Assembly: GCA_914767715.1 (NCBI GenBank)
Contig: OU612065.1
Span: forward strand, 24,740,001-24,804,000
DNA length: 64,000 nt
Reading direction: 5' to 3'
Origin: Membranipora membranacea
Lineage: Eukaryota > Bryozoa > Gymnolaemata > Cheilostomatida > Membraniporidae
In this document: one piece after another, positions 1 to 11,824 of the stretch
How the letters are laid out: the number at the start of each line of letters is the position of its first letter
Numbering within the stretch: the first letter of the stretch is position 1
Position numbers and translations under genes: made by a program
The notes under the pieces: model-generated
What the model saw: the letters and a program-made list of their open reading frames with translations, nothing else
What the model was told of the DNA's origin: nothing
Databases searched by the model: none

Positions 1-3000
1 CAGGTGGATACACCAGCGTACCTGATAGGCAGCTGGGCGGGGTTAATCCACTCATCCCTGTGATAAGCAGCGATTGGCTGCTCGGCTGTTGCTATGAGAT
101 ATTTCTCATCTACTGAAGCATCCTCGGACTTCTCACTACCCTTACCAACAACCTATCATAGCACAAAGAGACACGATCAAACGATTCATGATTTGGTTGA
201 CTAGAGAAATATATTATACACATTTTATGCATTTGCTGATCCAATCACAATATCAGCCAATAGGGTTACCCCTACAGATTCTCAACACAGCGTTCTTAAG
301 ATGGGTATATACATAACTTACAGAGGAGGCGTAATCATTTTAGATTGATCGTAGTTTAGCTAGATTCTGAAATTGTGAGCAAGTAACTTACTCTTTTCAT
401 CGATCACACAGGTCAGCATAATTACTTAATGTGATAAAAGTCCGTGTTAAATTGTCTGGAGGCCATCATAATAAACATACCAACAAAGACTAGTTAGACC
501 GTCTAAAGTCTCTGAGTACAGTAAGGTGATATCAGTGGCTTAACAAAATTTTATAAAACGTGAATATCGCTTTTCTTACCTTATACAGCTCATCATCAAA
601 CTGGCTAAGCTGAGCCACCTCCTTCATCACTTGTTTTCTCATAAAGAATGGAGTGTACAGTGGAGTATATCCATCATCGTGCAACGTCCTCAAGGCAAGC
701 TGTATCAAAGCTTCCTTCATAAACACAGCCGCTCCCTAAAAACAACATCATCTGTCAAACCTGAAGTACAGATCGCGGGCAGCATCAAGATTCATTCTAC
801 TGAATGAACAAGATTACTAAGACTACAGAATTTGTCTATGCCAGCAATTGTAAAATTCAAGTAAATTATTCGCAAGTACTAATGGAATATGCGATAAAAT
901 TAATGTTCTCAAGTCAGGTTTCCAATAGGAGGATTTATCATTGTCATCAGAGATGATGATTCACAAACCTTGAGAAAGTATCCACGGCCTCCAGAGACCA
1001 TTGCTCCTCTCTCTGCATCCATACCGTCTATCATACATATGAGATCTACATGTGAGTATTTCTTCTCTGTAGTACAGTCACCGACTTTCCTGACTATTCC
1101 ATTATTGTCCTAAAATAATATTTGGTTGAACTTCGACAACCTGTTCTTTGAAGAAAATTTTTGCTACCTATTTTTCTCAACATAACCAGTGGACAACAGG
1201 CACCACCATACTCCTCAGATGATATCTTGTAAAACCTAGCACAGGCTTTATGAATCATTTTCAGGCCAAAAACTGATTAGCCAAAAACCAATCAAAAAGA
1301 TTTTCAATCAATGTTTATTAACTTCACCTATTACACAATCTTCACATCCCTATTTATTTACACAACCAGTTAAATTGTTTCTCAGTAGAGCTCAGAGGTC
1401 ATGACAATCATGTAACTGATGGTAAGGCTTACCTCGTCATTGTCGATGATGCAGCTGTCATGGATGAAATTGCCTATTTTTCCAATCGCAGCATTCCTTT
1501 CATCTACCAGTTTGCTAGATTTATCGTTACATTTAGCTATCTCTTCATCTACCATGACCCTGACCTTCTTCAGCTGGGTGACTGTAAGAGGCTAAAATCA
1601 ACATATATAAATATAATAAATAGGGGAAGACGGGGCACGTTGAGCCATGGGGCACGTTGATCCACCCCACTTTTTTCAAATACCATTTTATGTTTTGAGT
1701 TTTCCCCTCCATCAGAGGTCATGTGACCAAGGGCACCCTTTTTGAGCAGACAAAAATAAAGATAGCTACTAAGGGAAGATAATTATTTAGTTTTTCATCG
1801 TTTTTATCGTAAAAAGTAAATAATGCGCTAATCGACGGAAATTTCATCTATTCTCAACAGGGCGTGACTGAGAATTTGCAACTTTTATTATGTGATAACA
1901 TCATATTTAGTCTCAATTTCACATAATCTAAACTTATCTCTGATGGAGAGATTTTGTTAAACTTGAGTTGAAAGTGAAAAACAGGCTGTTGGGGTACGTT
2001 GAGCCATGCCCGATGGGGCACGTTGAGCCATGCCCTGCAGTATATGAATGTTATATGATGAAAGTGTATATGAAGTATATGTACACGAAAACAGAAACAT
2101 TGTAATTGATGTTTCTTTAATGAAGTTAGCAATTACTCTGAGTTCACTTTTCCCTTCACTTATCATCAAGTTTGCCGTGTGCAAGTTTTTCTCTACCGCA
2201 AATGTTTCGGAGATTTATTTTGTGTTGCGAATTATATTTTATAGTTCAATTGAGTGAAAAACTGCGCTGTTGCAATGAATTAGGTTGCTTTTCTTTATTT
2301 CTTATGGTTGCAATGAATTAAAAAGTTGTGACCAGCAAAGAGATGACCATAACAGAGTGGCTCAACGTACCCCATACAAAATGCGGACCCGGCTCAACGT
2401 GCCCCGTGCTTGGGGCACGTTGAGCCGCTTTCCAATTTTTTTTGAAACAGCAATATTTCCTTTTCTTGCTGCAGTAGGTTTCTGACCTCACTCATGTTGA
2501 TGGAAGACATGAAGACCTATTTCAGTGCCAATTTTTGTTAATCTGGCGCAATTCAACTGCATGTTACAATCAAATATGTAAAAACTGGCTCAACGTACCC
2601 CGCCTTCCCCTAATAATAAATATCATACATTTATGTTAAATATAAAAACACAGGGTTCCGGTTATTATAGTTTCTATTTTATAGTTATGACAAAATTCCA
2701 ATGTGACATATTCACCCTCAATGTCAGAAATAATTAAGGTGACATATAGGCTCACCTGTAATCCATCAGCAGTTGAGGCTGCAAGTCCTTCTATCACTTC
2801 AGCAGGAAGTTCATCGCTATCACCGACTGGTTCCTTCTTTTTCATCTTACCACCGATGACCTTACTGCACATATTCTTTATCTTGTTCCAGTTATCCAGT
2901 TCAAATCGAGCTGCAACAGGCAACTAACTATTTCAAGTTCTCAATTACAAAAGGTCGAATCTGCTACAAAATATTGAATTTATCTTTAAATCAGCCTCCT

Positions 3001-3439
3001 TAAAAATCTTTGTCAGCACTCAGACTGCAAGCAAACTCTTTAAAGGTTTTTACAAAACCCAAGGCATATCACAGAGCATTTCTTTACATTCATCTTATAA
3101 TGCGTAGTTAGTCTCTAATTCCTCGGTTAGACCAAACATCTATACATTGGGACCATATCGTTAATTTCAGCTGATGCTTTATTAATTACCACAGCGAAGT
3201 CCGAGCTGAAGTTGATTGGTATGAAATTTTAGTAAGAAAAGTTTTCTATATCATGGTAGTAGGGATCAGAGTATATACACTATGGGGAACTAAATACCTT
3301 TTCTCCAGTTTGAGTCAGCTGTTGTCACTGCATCAACAAGGCCAACATCTTTAAATCTTTTCTTTTGATTCTCCTTAATCTTGTCTGCAGACCCTGGACC
3401 ACTTTTCTCATCCCGGAAAAGATCAATATCGAGCACCAT
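1..3439 (-). CDS. SARS1: Cytosolic seryl-tRNA synthetase, 5' part (runs off left edge)
   Basis: Charges tRNA-Ser with serine in the cytosol. Exons read on the minus strand: 3439-3298, 2910-2756, 1573-1433, 1109-969, 735-580 and 152-1, all with GT..AG ends and consistent phase. The start MVLDIDLF matches the family N-terminus. Exons 2 and 3 hold the long helical tRNA-binding arm, with the typical KKKEPVGD stretch. Exon 4 carries [14 protein letters not shown]. Exon 5 has the class II motif 1 region ([13 protein letters not shown], then [11 protein letters not shown]). The last visible exon has [20 protein letters not shown] and stops at AGVST, just before motif 2, so motifs 2 and 3 lie outside the window. 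About 295 residues are visible, with no frame break. Identification rests on family recall and is very secure. Confidence 0.97.
1623..2610. mobile_element. DNA transposon (MITE-like) in SARS1 intron, TA target duplication
   Basis: A 988-bp element lies in the intron between the exons ending at 2756 and starting at 1573. Its ends are inverted repeats of about 25 bp (GGGGAAGACGGGGCACGTTG at the left, the complement at the right, about 23 of 25 identical). It is flanked by TA on both sides (1621-1622, 2611-2612), as for Tc1/mariner-type insertions. No transposase frame is visible, so it is non-autonomous. The 15-mer GGGGYACGTTGAGCC occurs eight times in both orientations (1632, 1649 with one change, 1991, 2015, 2359, 2391, 2412, 2587). 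The 2391 and 2412 copies form a small palindrome. Confidence 0.8.
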
Positions 3440-3852
3440 GATGGCTTCTGTAATGAAACAAAAGGTCATATTATAAGACTTCAAAGAAAGCAGAAAGGTG
3501 TTTGGCTATTATTCAACAAATTAAGAAAGTTGTCCGATTTGGGTAAACTGCTACAAGTAGGCCTATGCTGTTCCTTTGTTTATTAACCCTGAGACTTCCA
3601 ATTAAAGAATCAGCCAAAACACTATCTGATCGATCAACCCCATGCTCGGCGAGCAGGTCATGACAGAGGCCTAGTTCCCAAATCCCTTGATTGTTTGATT
3701 GGAACAATATGCCTTCTGAGTGAGCAATCAGAGAACGAATCAGCTGAAGTGAAGGCCAAAAAATCAAGGATTTCGATGAGAGCAATTGTGATGTTTATGC
3801 TCAAAAAGATTGCTCATTCTATTGGAAACAACTAACCGTCTGCCCCCTCTCA
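3440..3852. other. Spacer upstream of SARS1 start
   Basis: This holds the 5' flank of seryl-tRNA synthetase and presumably its promoter and 5' UTR. No TATA box or convincing additional exon is visible. A 90-codon open frame on the minus strand (3785-3513) has no recognisable features. Confidence 0.4.
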
Positions 3853-3860
3853 TTTACAAC
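3853..3860. repeat. 8-bp target-site duplication, left copy (TTTACAAC)
   Basis: TTTACAAC directly abuts the left inverted repeat and is repeated exactly at 6772-6779. Duplications of 8 bp are the signature of the P and hAT superfamilies. The THAP frame inside the element favours P. Confidence 0.9.
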
Positions 3861-4361
3861 CATAGACTTAATATACTACCTAGACAGGACAATGCTTATG
3901 CTTCACTGATCATAATGTGTCCCACTTAAATAGCACGACATGACGTAATTAGTTTGTGCTGTGAGCCATAGTTTACTATATACCATTCAATGAAATAATG
4001 TGAAAAATCGAGGGACGCCGGACATGATATCGGCCCTTGTCCGGCCCCTAATTATTTAAACACAGAGAAAATTTGTGAGATTATGTAAAAGACCTTTCCG
4101 CACGAGATGGTATAAAAAATTGACTCCTTAGGCGAATCCAAAGCGAGAACAGACCTGATAAGTTACAATCATTAGCCAATAAATATTGAAACGAACACAG
4201 CCATATACCCTTAACATATATATATTAAGTCTATGGCCATCTCTCATCGATGAAATAATATAGTAAATCAAGGCACGCAGGGTATAATACCAGCCAAATT
4301 ATATTGGATCTGTTTTAATTTATGAGATACAAATTATCAAAACAAATACAGCCCTGTACTG
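3861..4361 (+). repeat. Left terminal inverted-repeat arm of the P-like element
   Basis: Inverted match to the right arm, including the distinctive GGACGCCGGACATGATATCG stretch and the CCTTAGGCGAATCCAAAGCG stretch. It ends internally near the sequence read as GCCCTGTACTG, which pairs with CAGTACAGGGC near 6037. Confidence 0.85.
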
Positions 4362-4619
4362 AAACAGAAGATGAAAGATACTATGTAAACAAAGTGGTTA
4401 CTGGTTTTAATATTCATACTTTGAATTTTCAAAGTATGAATATTCATACTTGAGATTATTCATTTATATAACGTGAACCTGCGGCCTGCTGTCTAATCTT
4501 CACAAGTAAGCCCAGCTGCAATTTTACTATCATCAGTTGCGAGATTCAAGGCAAACATGGAAGTTTTGGATATAATACCCACGCCGCTCAGTTTATAGCA
4601 AAACTATTTTTAAATGAGC

Positions 4620-4753
4620 CTACAGCCTGCTACCTCGTCTTCACAAGATGATAATCTGGCTGCCTCATCTTCACAAGATGATAAGATGATAATCTTGCTG
4701 CCTCATCTTCACAAGATGAAAATCCTGCTGCTACCACTTCACAAGATGATAAG
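4620..4753 (+). repeat. ~30-bp tandem repeat, possible upstream exon of the THAP gene
   Basis: Four to five units of about 30 bp, each centred on CTTCACAAGATGATAA, in the region 4620-4753. The array ends in a good splice donor (GATAAG followed by gtaagaa). In one frame the units read as Ser/Gln/Asp-rich repeats and would join the THAP exon at 5229 in phase. The second complete unit has an extra 8 bp (an AAGATGAT duplication), so the first and last units are in different frames. Confidence 0.5.
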
Positions 4754-5228
4754 GTAAGAAACAGCCCAGTGGTGGCTCTCATGTATGCATTGTCATATTT
4801 CGGTCTTTATTGGATTGAATTTTTTGACATAATTTCTGCTTGCCCATCCATCTAAGAGGACAGGCTTCCTTATTTATTTTTAAATAGAAATCAATTAAAT
4901 ATTGTCACATAATAATACCCACATCCTTCTATACATGCACTTAAATTGAATGTTAGAGAAAAAAAGGTGGAACGATAGTGATGGGGCGGGGGGGGGGGGG
5001 CTGGAGGGACACTATTTGAGATGACAATTCTGATTTACTCCCGAAATATCTAACTCAGAACTGGCACAGCAGTCAAAAAGTGTGAGTAGACTTAATCGGT
5101 GATCTCGCAAATCTTTCTTTGCCATGCTGACACTGCTATGAAATTGATTTTACAATTTCTGTTTATTATATCAAAGGCTGTAGTTTAATGATAATTATTG
5201 TATATGTTATCATTTGTGATGCTTTTAG

Positions 5229-5633
5229 AAAAAGTCATCTAGGAACTGGTGTGCAGCCTACGGCTGTGGAAATAACCCGGCAGGAAATCCTAATTTAAGC
5301 TTCCACGCCTTCCCCAGAAATAACGAGGAGAGACTAAAGGTATGGGTTTCGGCCGTTAAACGCAAGAACTGGACTCCATTCAAATATGATGTTCTTTGTA
5401 GCGAACATTTGAAACAAGATACATTTAGAAGGCCTCCTGGTGTGGGTGGGAGAGCTTTGCTAAAAAAGGATGCTATCCCAACAATTTTCCGATCCTTCCC
5501 ACACTATCCACAGTGTCTAATAGTGAAGAGATATACCCTGGTCAGAATACACCATGAAACAACCAAACTCGCAGCAAACACTGACAATAAGCGCTCCAAA
5601 CTGAGCAGGCTTATTGTGTTCAGTCATATCTAA
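5229..5633 (+). CDS. THAP (C2CH zinc finger) domain protein fragment of the P-like element
   Basis: THAP domains are DNA-binding zinc fingers found at the N-terminus of P-element transposases and of domesticated THAP proteins. The frame begins after a strong acceptor (ttttag) and carries the full signature: C-x4-C (NWCAAYGCG), the invariant Trp (KVWVSAV), C-x2-H in VLCSEHF, and the closing DAIPTIF, equivalent to the family AVPTIF motif. The domain covers about the first 90 codons. It is followed by about 40 codons of unrecognised sequence and a stop. The transposase catalytic core is absent, so this is a truncated or DNA-binding-only product. An in-frame TAG lies just upstream of the acceptor, so an upstream exon is needed for a start codon. 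Confidence 0.8.
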   Translation, partial: KKSSRNWCAAYGCGNNPAGNPNLSFHAFPRNNEERLKVWVSAVKRKNWTPFKYDVLCSEHLKQDTFRRPPGVGGRALLKKDAIPTIFRSFPHYPQCLIVKRYTLVRIHHETTKLAANTDNKRSKLSRLIVFSHI

Positions 5634-6036
5634 TTTTCAGCGATCGCTGATAGTGATAGTGTCTCATTTGGAAATTTTGCAGCAATCACCGATAGTGGTA
5701 GTTTTCTAGTCTTTGACCCATCCGCAAAATTCAGTATAATCCCACAGTATATATATTTTTTTGCTAAGTAGTGTAAGAAGTGGTTAGCTTACATTGCTCT
5801 ACTAATTTGATTAAGTTTAATGTATACTGCAACCAGTCATATCTAACTTTGCAATGCTCGCTGATAGTGGTAGTGTTTTTAATTTTTGTCGTGCCCACAA
5901 CAATTAGTATAACTCAACAGTATATATTTATATTTTGATAGTGGTAGCCGTTAGCCTTGGTCGTGCCCTCAGAAATTATAGTGCAATCCCGCAGTAACAG
6001 CCCTCTCTTTTGTCATGTAGTGATATAAGTGGTTAA

Positions 6037-6771
6037 GTACAGGGCTGTATTTGTTTTGATAATTTTTATCTCATAAATTAAAACAGATCTAATATAATTT
6101 GGCTGGTATTATACCCTGCGTGTCTTGATTTACTATATTATTTCATTGATGAGGGATTACCAAAGACTTCATCATACATACATATCTGGAGTTGGCATAC
6201 TCAATTTACAGCACAGATCTATTCTTCCTCATGAAGCGACAATAAAATTTGCAGTAAAATCTTTTAACAAGGAATCCAAGCTGAGCAGGTTGTGCTCAGT
6301 CATGACTAGGAATATTTATGCAAAAATCTATGATGATGGTGGTGGTGCTTTGATCTGGCTCATCCAACAAAGTATTTGTGATACTGTGTTGTGGGTATTC
6401 TGTGCATTTGAATAGTAGTGGTAGAAGTGTTAAGGGTAGATGGCTGTATTTGTTTCAATATTTATTGGCTAATGATTGTAACTTATCAGGTCTGTTCTCG
6501 CTTTGGATTCGCCTAAGGAGTCAAGTTTTTATACCATCTCGTGCGGAAAGGTCTTTTACATAAACTCACAAATTTTCTTTGTGTTTAAATAATTAGGGGC
6601 CGGACAAGGGCCGATATCATGTCCGGCGTCCCTCGATTTTTCACATTATTTCATTGAATGGTATATAGTAAACTATGGCTCACAGCACAAACTAATTACG
6701 TCATGTCGTGCTATTTAAGTGGGACAGTATTGAATGCTATTGGCCTGTCTAGGTAGTATATTAAGTCTATG
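6037..6771 (-). repeat. Right terminal inverted-repeat arm of the P-like element
   Basis: Inverted copy of 3861-4361 with an extra unmatched segment near 6161-6416. That segment resembles the 3' part of the THAP frame: both share a KLSRL-type ending and similar flanking bases, so part of the coding region seems to have been duplicated into the arm. Confidence 0.75.
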
Positions 6772-6779
6772 TTTACAAC
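6772..6779. repeat. 8-bp target-site duplication, right copy (TTTACAAC)
   Basis: Exact copy of 3853-3860, directly abutting the right terminus of the P-like element. Confidence 0.9.
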
Positions 6780-9700
6780 TAATAAATGACGATTTGCCGA
6801 TACCAGTTTCTTATGTTATGAAGTGGACAATGATTGAGTCCCTTTTCTGGAGCTCAAACATGTCACAGTGAGTAGAAGAGAGTAGTTTTTAAAAAGCAGG
6901 TCGAGAAGAATAAAAGAAAGAAGTTGTCCCTAATACAGTAAATCTAAATGTTTACTTGAGTATGATATATTTGTATGTATAATTGATTTGAGGGCCAGTA
7001 GTGAATTGACATGATCATCATGGTTTTTAGCTCCACATTAGACTCATTCTTTACCACTAAAATGAATTTGGTGAGTGCCCAACCCTGTTTTAGCTTGGAC
7101 TTGGAGAAAAAGTGGTCAGTACTCAGACTACTACACTACCAGGTCAAGGAGCCAACTGATGAAAAGCTGGGTTACAATAATTATGTAATGATTGTGACAA
7201 CGACTAAATTTACACGATCCTTATACAAAATAAGCTCAACACAAAGCCTGAATTTAAAATGGGAATGGTTATAGCTCTAGCTCACCTGATTACAGGAATC
7301 AATGAGTTGAAGAAGAAAACTATATGGTGTAACTGCCGGAAATGGTATAGCACACAATTAACTCCGTTAGTTAATTATTCAGGTAGCTGTTTCTATATGT
7401 GTGATCACATTTGGAGTGTAATTAGAAACTTGCCAGCATTGTCATTTATTACAGAAGTTGTCTACCATGTTCTAGTAGAAGATAACTCTGGTTATAGTCC
7501 ATAGAATTCAGTGTTAGAGCAGCAGGTAGGGAGAAGGAAGTGTGGGACTCCCACATTCCCGCATACATGACAAGTTGGCAGAACTAGAAATCAGGAGGTC
7601 TCCGTGGGTGAACTCCCAACCTAAAGCACCACTTAGCGTCCCGCAGTGCCGACGCAATTTGGCCCTCGTTTGTCATATATCTAAGCTAAGACTTGAGCGT
7701 TCATGGTATGATATGCATCATTTTACCTGATTTTACAAATGATGTAGTTGTACTTCATCCGAGAATTCTCCCTGGTTAGAGTCATTGAATCACTCATTTA
7801 GCATTATTTTCAAATGATAATTACACACATATATTCTCTCATCTATACCTTACCATCATCTTGCATTCCTTGTTCCTATGAATGATTTTTTTGATGTTTG
7901 CCACAGTTAACAACATTATAATATATAACGTAACACTATATATTATTATATAATAGTATATGCCTATGTAACATATACTTCCTGCACCGGAGTCCAATTT
8001 TAGCATAAAATGAGTGCAAAGTTTATGGCTTGTGTCATGGGACATCATTCGCCCAAACCAAACATGTATCATTTACAATGTATTAAGTTGATTACCAAAA
8101 GCCCTCCACCAAGCTGAAATTTGATCACAACTTGTTAGTGAATAAAAATCATGAAGATAAAAAGTTAGTAAGTGTGGGTGTAGGAATTTTCAACAAATGA
8201 CTGATACGTTAGGTCAGGGCAATAAACTCATTGGTCAGCGGTTGGTTGTGATCTCACAGTTTGGTTTTGTAAGCGCACGCGAGGCACGAGCCAATTGGTA
8301 ATTGCGAGTTGCGCATGAAATGGGCAGATTTCTTCCTTGACATCAGCCATCAAACTAGTTGTAGACTATCGGGCTGATTCATGTTACTTCTCTTTTTAGG
8401 TTATAATATTTTCATAATTGGTGTCAACAGCAAATTTCTGCAACAAAAATCTTGTTTCTCAATGTTCTGACAATAGGAAGAGCAACAGGCCATAAATGCT
8501 TTGTCTTAGTGAAACCCTTTCCTAAGTCATTTAGCTAACATGGCCATTACCGACCACTCTTCTTCTATAAAATATGTTTGATGTTAGGAATCTCACAAAA
8601 TACAAATTGACGCTGTTTGAGCTCTCAAATTACTTCAGACATCATACAGTGATAATCAGCTAATTATACTTTAGCATCATTCAAGGTTTCTGCCTTGTTG
8701 TTGTTATTCAACCAAGTGTGCGCAAATATCACACTGTCTCTATATTTTAATGTCAGCATCAAATCATGCATTTCATTTCAAGTGAATAATTGAATTTTCA
8801 GCTATTCACCATTATATTCATTAGTTTTGTTACGCTAATGCTGCTGAAGTATGCCTCAAACTGTTTCAGTCTAAAAATAAAATTAATACATGCCACAAAT
8901 ACTCGAAATCATTACAATAATATTTTTGTTGAAAGGTGCCGAGAGATTTATTAAAAAGTTCCATTCACTTTACCATTGTTCCTGCTCTGTTTGAAGAAAA
9001 TTGATTTATATAAAACTTGTATGCACATAAAAACAAGCTTGCCTATATCAAATTATCCTCTAGAAAAGACCTTGTAATGAAAACAGTAAATTAAAGAATT
9101 ATTACACAATCACATAACTACAAACAATGGAAGCTGACCAATAAGCCTGTGGTGTTACGTAGATTTGTTAAAATGAAGTTACCTGGAAAGTTTCTATGCT
9201 AACAACAACATAACCCAACAGTGACAGACAGGCTGCTAGAAAAGGCAGATATGAAAAGCTAGACAGCAGTCGCTATGTAAAACTCTATACCTGTAAAACA
9301 GAATATCGTATTGCAATTTCTGATTTCTATATGAACACCTGACAAAAAAAGACATGGTGAGTAACGAATCTTCAAAACTATATTTGTCCACATAGTGCTA
9401 ATATGAATGCTGTTCATGTGTCAGCCATAGACCATATATGTGATAATATATATATATATACTTGATGCTGTTGTTCATTGGGATGACTAGCCAACCATAG
9501 AGTTCAGGAAATATCTGATTGTGGTAATGTTACATAATGTTCCCGATGAGTGAATTACCTAACTCATTATTTTACCCATATATCAACCAAGTGTATTTCT
9601 GGCGAACATAAGTAACATAACACCAAAGTGGGTTCGGAAGATTCGTAAAACTCAATCTCTATTCTTAATCTGATGAAGTCATTCAACATATGGAGTCAAA

Positions 9701-10167
9701 TTATGGGCTCGCAGAAGATTCAATATCGATGAATTTCCAGATATATTACCATCGGGGTATTAGAGAGACCAATGAAAGTGGATGTATAGATCTATGTCAT
9801 GAACGAAGTGAAAGGTTTTCCAAATTCAATTTCCTTTAATTAAGCAGGTTTTTATGTTTGTCGCTATCTCATAAAGTCATGACTCTTGGTTACCTACTCA
9901 TACTTTCTGACTTGCTGTTCATTTTGCTGTTTCTCAGTTAAAAGAATAACATCCTTTGCTAAATACTATTATTGATCACAAATCTTTACATAGGATTAAA
10001 TATTAGAAATAATAGAAAAATTGAAACTATGAGAGTGTCACGTTCAGGCATTGAACCCTGTCAGTTGTGTTGAATACGAGACTAATGATGACATTATCTT
10101 TTCGTTCAATGTTCAGCTGACATAGCATGGAACTGCTGCAGCTGCAATAATGGTGTTCTGTTTTCAG
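6780..10167. other. Spacer, no supported gene
   Basis: AT-rich sequence with only short chance frames (for example 7011-7274 and 7259-7504). A somewhat G+C-richer patch near 8250-8320 has a CpG-containing AAGCGCACGCGAGGCACGAG stretch that could be a promoter or first exon for the downstream gene, but nothing proves this. A short (TA)n tract lies near 9450. Upstream exons of the 10168 gene may be here. Confidence 0.35.
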
Positions 10168-11139
10168 GTTGGAGTAACAGAGCGATCTCGTGCTCTTGAG
10201 AAGAAGAAATACACATTCTCTTCTAAGAACAATGCCTCCAAGGAAATAGAATCATGGGGGCGCGACTACGGTAGCTTAGCAGAGGGGTCCATGAGGAGCG
10301 CGGGCCAGCTGACAGAGAATGTCACTGAATCTAGGATGTTACAGTCCAGGATAATGGAAATGTCTAGAGATCGTTATAAGTATGTCACTCAGGCAGATTT
10401 CAGCAAGAAGTTCTTCCTAAACGCTCAACAGAAGAAAACCAAAATAATGCCTTCGCTTTTACATGGTGTTGACGTTGAGGCTTGGCTGAGTAAGAAAACT
10501 GCTCGCCATGTCCCTCAGTTTTCCAGCAGCGCATCCAGTAACGCGAGGTTTGCCTTTCTGGATAGATTCGAGAAACAAGGCGAAAAATGCAAAGATTTTG
10601 AAGCAGAGGAAAATCCATTTGATATACCGAGTGCAAAGCCCATACCACAGCAGCCTGATGTGCCCGAGTTCTACAGAATCAGACTTCAGGAGCAGCAAGA
10701 GGCTGAGATGTCTAAAACAACCTTCCCCACCCAGCCTGTTCTGAAAGCCCAAACTGCTCCTAAGGCTGTGGCCTTTTGTGACAAGAAACCGTTGAGACTT
10801 CCAGAAGTACCGTCATCAGCAAAATCAAGTGCGCCTGCCACACAGCGAAGCAAATCCATGGGCTTAACACCAACACCGCCTGAAAAGAAAGAACAGCTAA
10901 GGCGTGTTAAATCATCTACAAGCATTATGAAAAGCGTTGAGGATCCTCGTTATCGAACACTTGAAGGCTCGTTGTCAGGGAAATTCAGTAAGCCTGAAGA
11001 AAGAGATCCTACTCATGTGCAATCCATCATCAACTCTCATGACTCATTATTCATACCCTCTAAACAGGCTGCCAACAGCAGACCCAAAGTGCAGAAAACA
11101 ATACTGGAATATCTTCGAGCAAGAGGGTTTGAGGTGTGA
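10168..11139 (+). CDS. Unrecognised Ser/Lys-rich protein, terminal exon
   Basis: One long coding exon of about 323 codons, with no family I recognise. It most likely starts at the acceptor ttctgttttcag at 10156-10167. The frame also contains an ATG at 10150, but the residues between (MVFCFQ) are just the translated polypyrimidine tract, and an in-frame stop lies at 10123. The first third is basic with SKN/KE-rich patches. The middle has an FxNAQQKK and a LLHGVDVEAWL segment. The second half is low-complexity (Pro, Ser, Lys) with several RSKS/KSST-type phosphorylation-like sites, and it ends ILEYLRARGFEV. There is no signal peptide or membrane segment. Codon use and the downstream poly(A) signal support a real gene. 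The 5' exons were not found. Confidence 0.7.
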   Translation, partial: VGVTERSRALEKKKYTFSSKNNASKEIESWGRDYGSLAEGSMRSAGQLTENVTESRMLQSRIMEMSRDRYKYVTQADFSKKFFLNAQQKKTKIMPSLLHGVDVEAWLSKKTARHVPQFSSSASSNARFAFLDRFEKQGEKCKDFEAEENPFDIPSAKPIPQQPDVPEFYRIRLQEQQEAEMSKTTFPTQPVLKAQTAPKAVAFCDKKPLRLPEVPSSAKSSAPATQRSKSMGLTPTPPEKKEQLRRVKSSTSIMKSVEDPRYRTLEGSLSGKFSKPEERDPTHVQSIINSHDSLFIPSKQAANSRPKVQKTILEYLRARGFEV

Positions 11140-11737
11140 TGTAAACCTAGTTTGTTCTTAATCAGGTTCTATAACACTACTGGTATTTCAGGTTTCACAG
11201 TGCATTCATTAAGTAGACAACTACAAATTGTTTTGAAAAAGCTGTGTGGTACATTTTAGTTTCTTTGGGTCCCACCGAACCACCCAATCAAGATAATTGT
11301 TATTGTGTGCTAAAATTCCTTTAATCATGCCCACTTTGCCTTCACAACGTAATTTCACAAGGTTTCAAATGCATACTAGCTATCAGATTAGAATGCAATA
11401 TACTACACACTAACAATCAGTGGAGGCTAGCACAAATGCAGCAGCCACATTATATATTGTTTTTATACAATTTTCCATACATATTGTTTCTACCATTGTT
11501 ATTTTGTAATGTATTGTATATGCATTCAGGTCAAGGACCGCAACTGCTGCTACAAGTATTTGTAATGTAATCAGGGACTCCCTGATGTAATAATGAGGTA
11601 TTACTTGAAGTTGTCTACCTAATTATCATAACCTGACAACTCCCGATTTGTGGTGATACTTGTTCACCATTGTTTTCAGGGTTATTGAATGGTTTAGTAA
11701 GGTGTGCTAGATACTTCATTATTGTTAATAATACGAA

Positions 11738-11743
11738 AATAAA
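11738..11743 (+). terminator. Poly(A) signal AATAAA for the 10168 gene
   Basis: A canonical AATAAA about 600 bp after the stop codon at 11139, in the context GAAAATAAATG. Confidence 0.5.
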
Positions 11744-11824
11744 TGTAGAAAACCCAACCTATATTTTTCAACTTGTCTTGTTTTCTAATTGACCCTCTAC
11801 GGAAACAGATTGCCCAAATTTATA

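Larger units (their letters stand above)
3861..6771 (+). mobile_element. P-element-like transposon with THAP-domain frame
   Basis: A 2911-bp element bounded by the exact inverted termini CATAGACTTAATATACTACC and its complement, beginning CA and ending TG, and flanked by the perfect 8-bp duplication TTTACAAC. The inverted arms are unusually long. Left 3861-4215 pairs with right 6417-6771, and left 4235-4361 pairs with right 6037-6160. A segment of about 250 bp (6161-6416) interrupts the right arm. The left arm carries an extra internal copy of the right terminus (TATTAAGTCTATGG, near 4223-4235), pointing to an internal rearrangement or nested insertion. Inside is a THAP-domain frame (5229-5633) but no RNase H-like transposase core, so the copy is probably non-autonomous. 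The exact duplication suggests a fairly young insertion. Confidence 0.85.

Noticed and set aside
5640-6000. Separate gene in the P-like element interior
   Set aside because: Only repeated GATAGTGGTAG and AATCCCACAGTATATA motifs are present, without an open frame.
10400-10925. Overlapping minus-strand frames opposite the 10168 exon
   Set aside because: They are antisense shadows of a long coding exon whose own frame has better composition and a matching acceptor.
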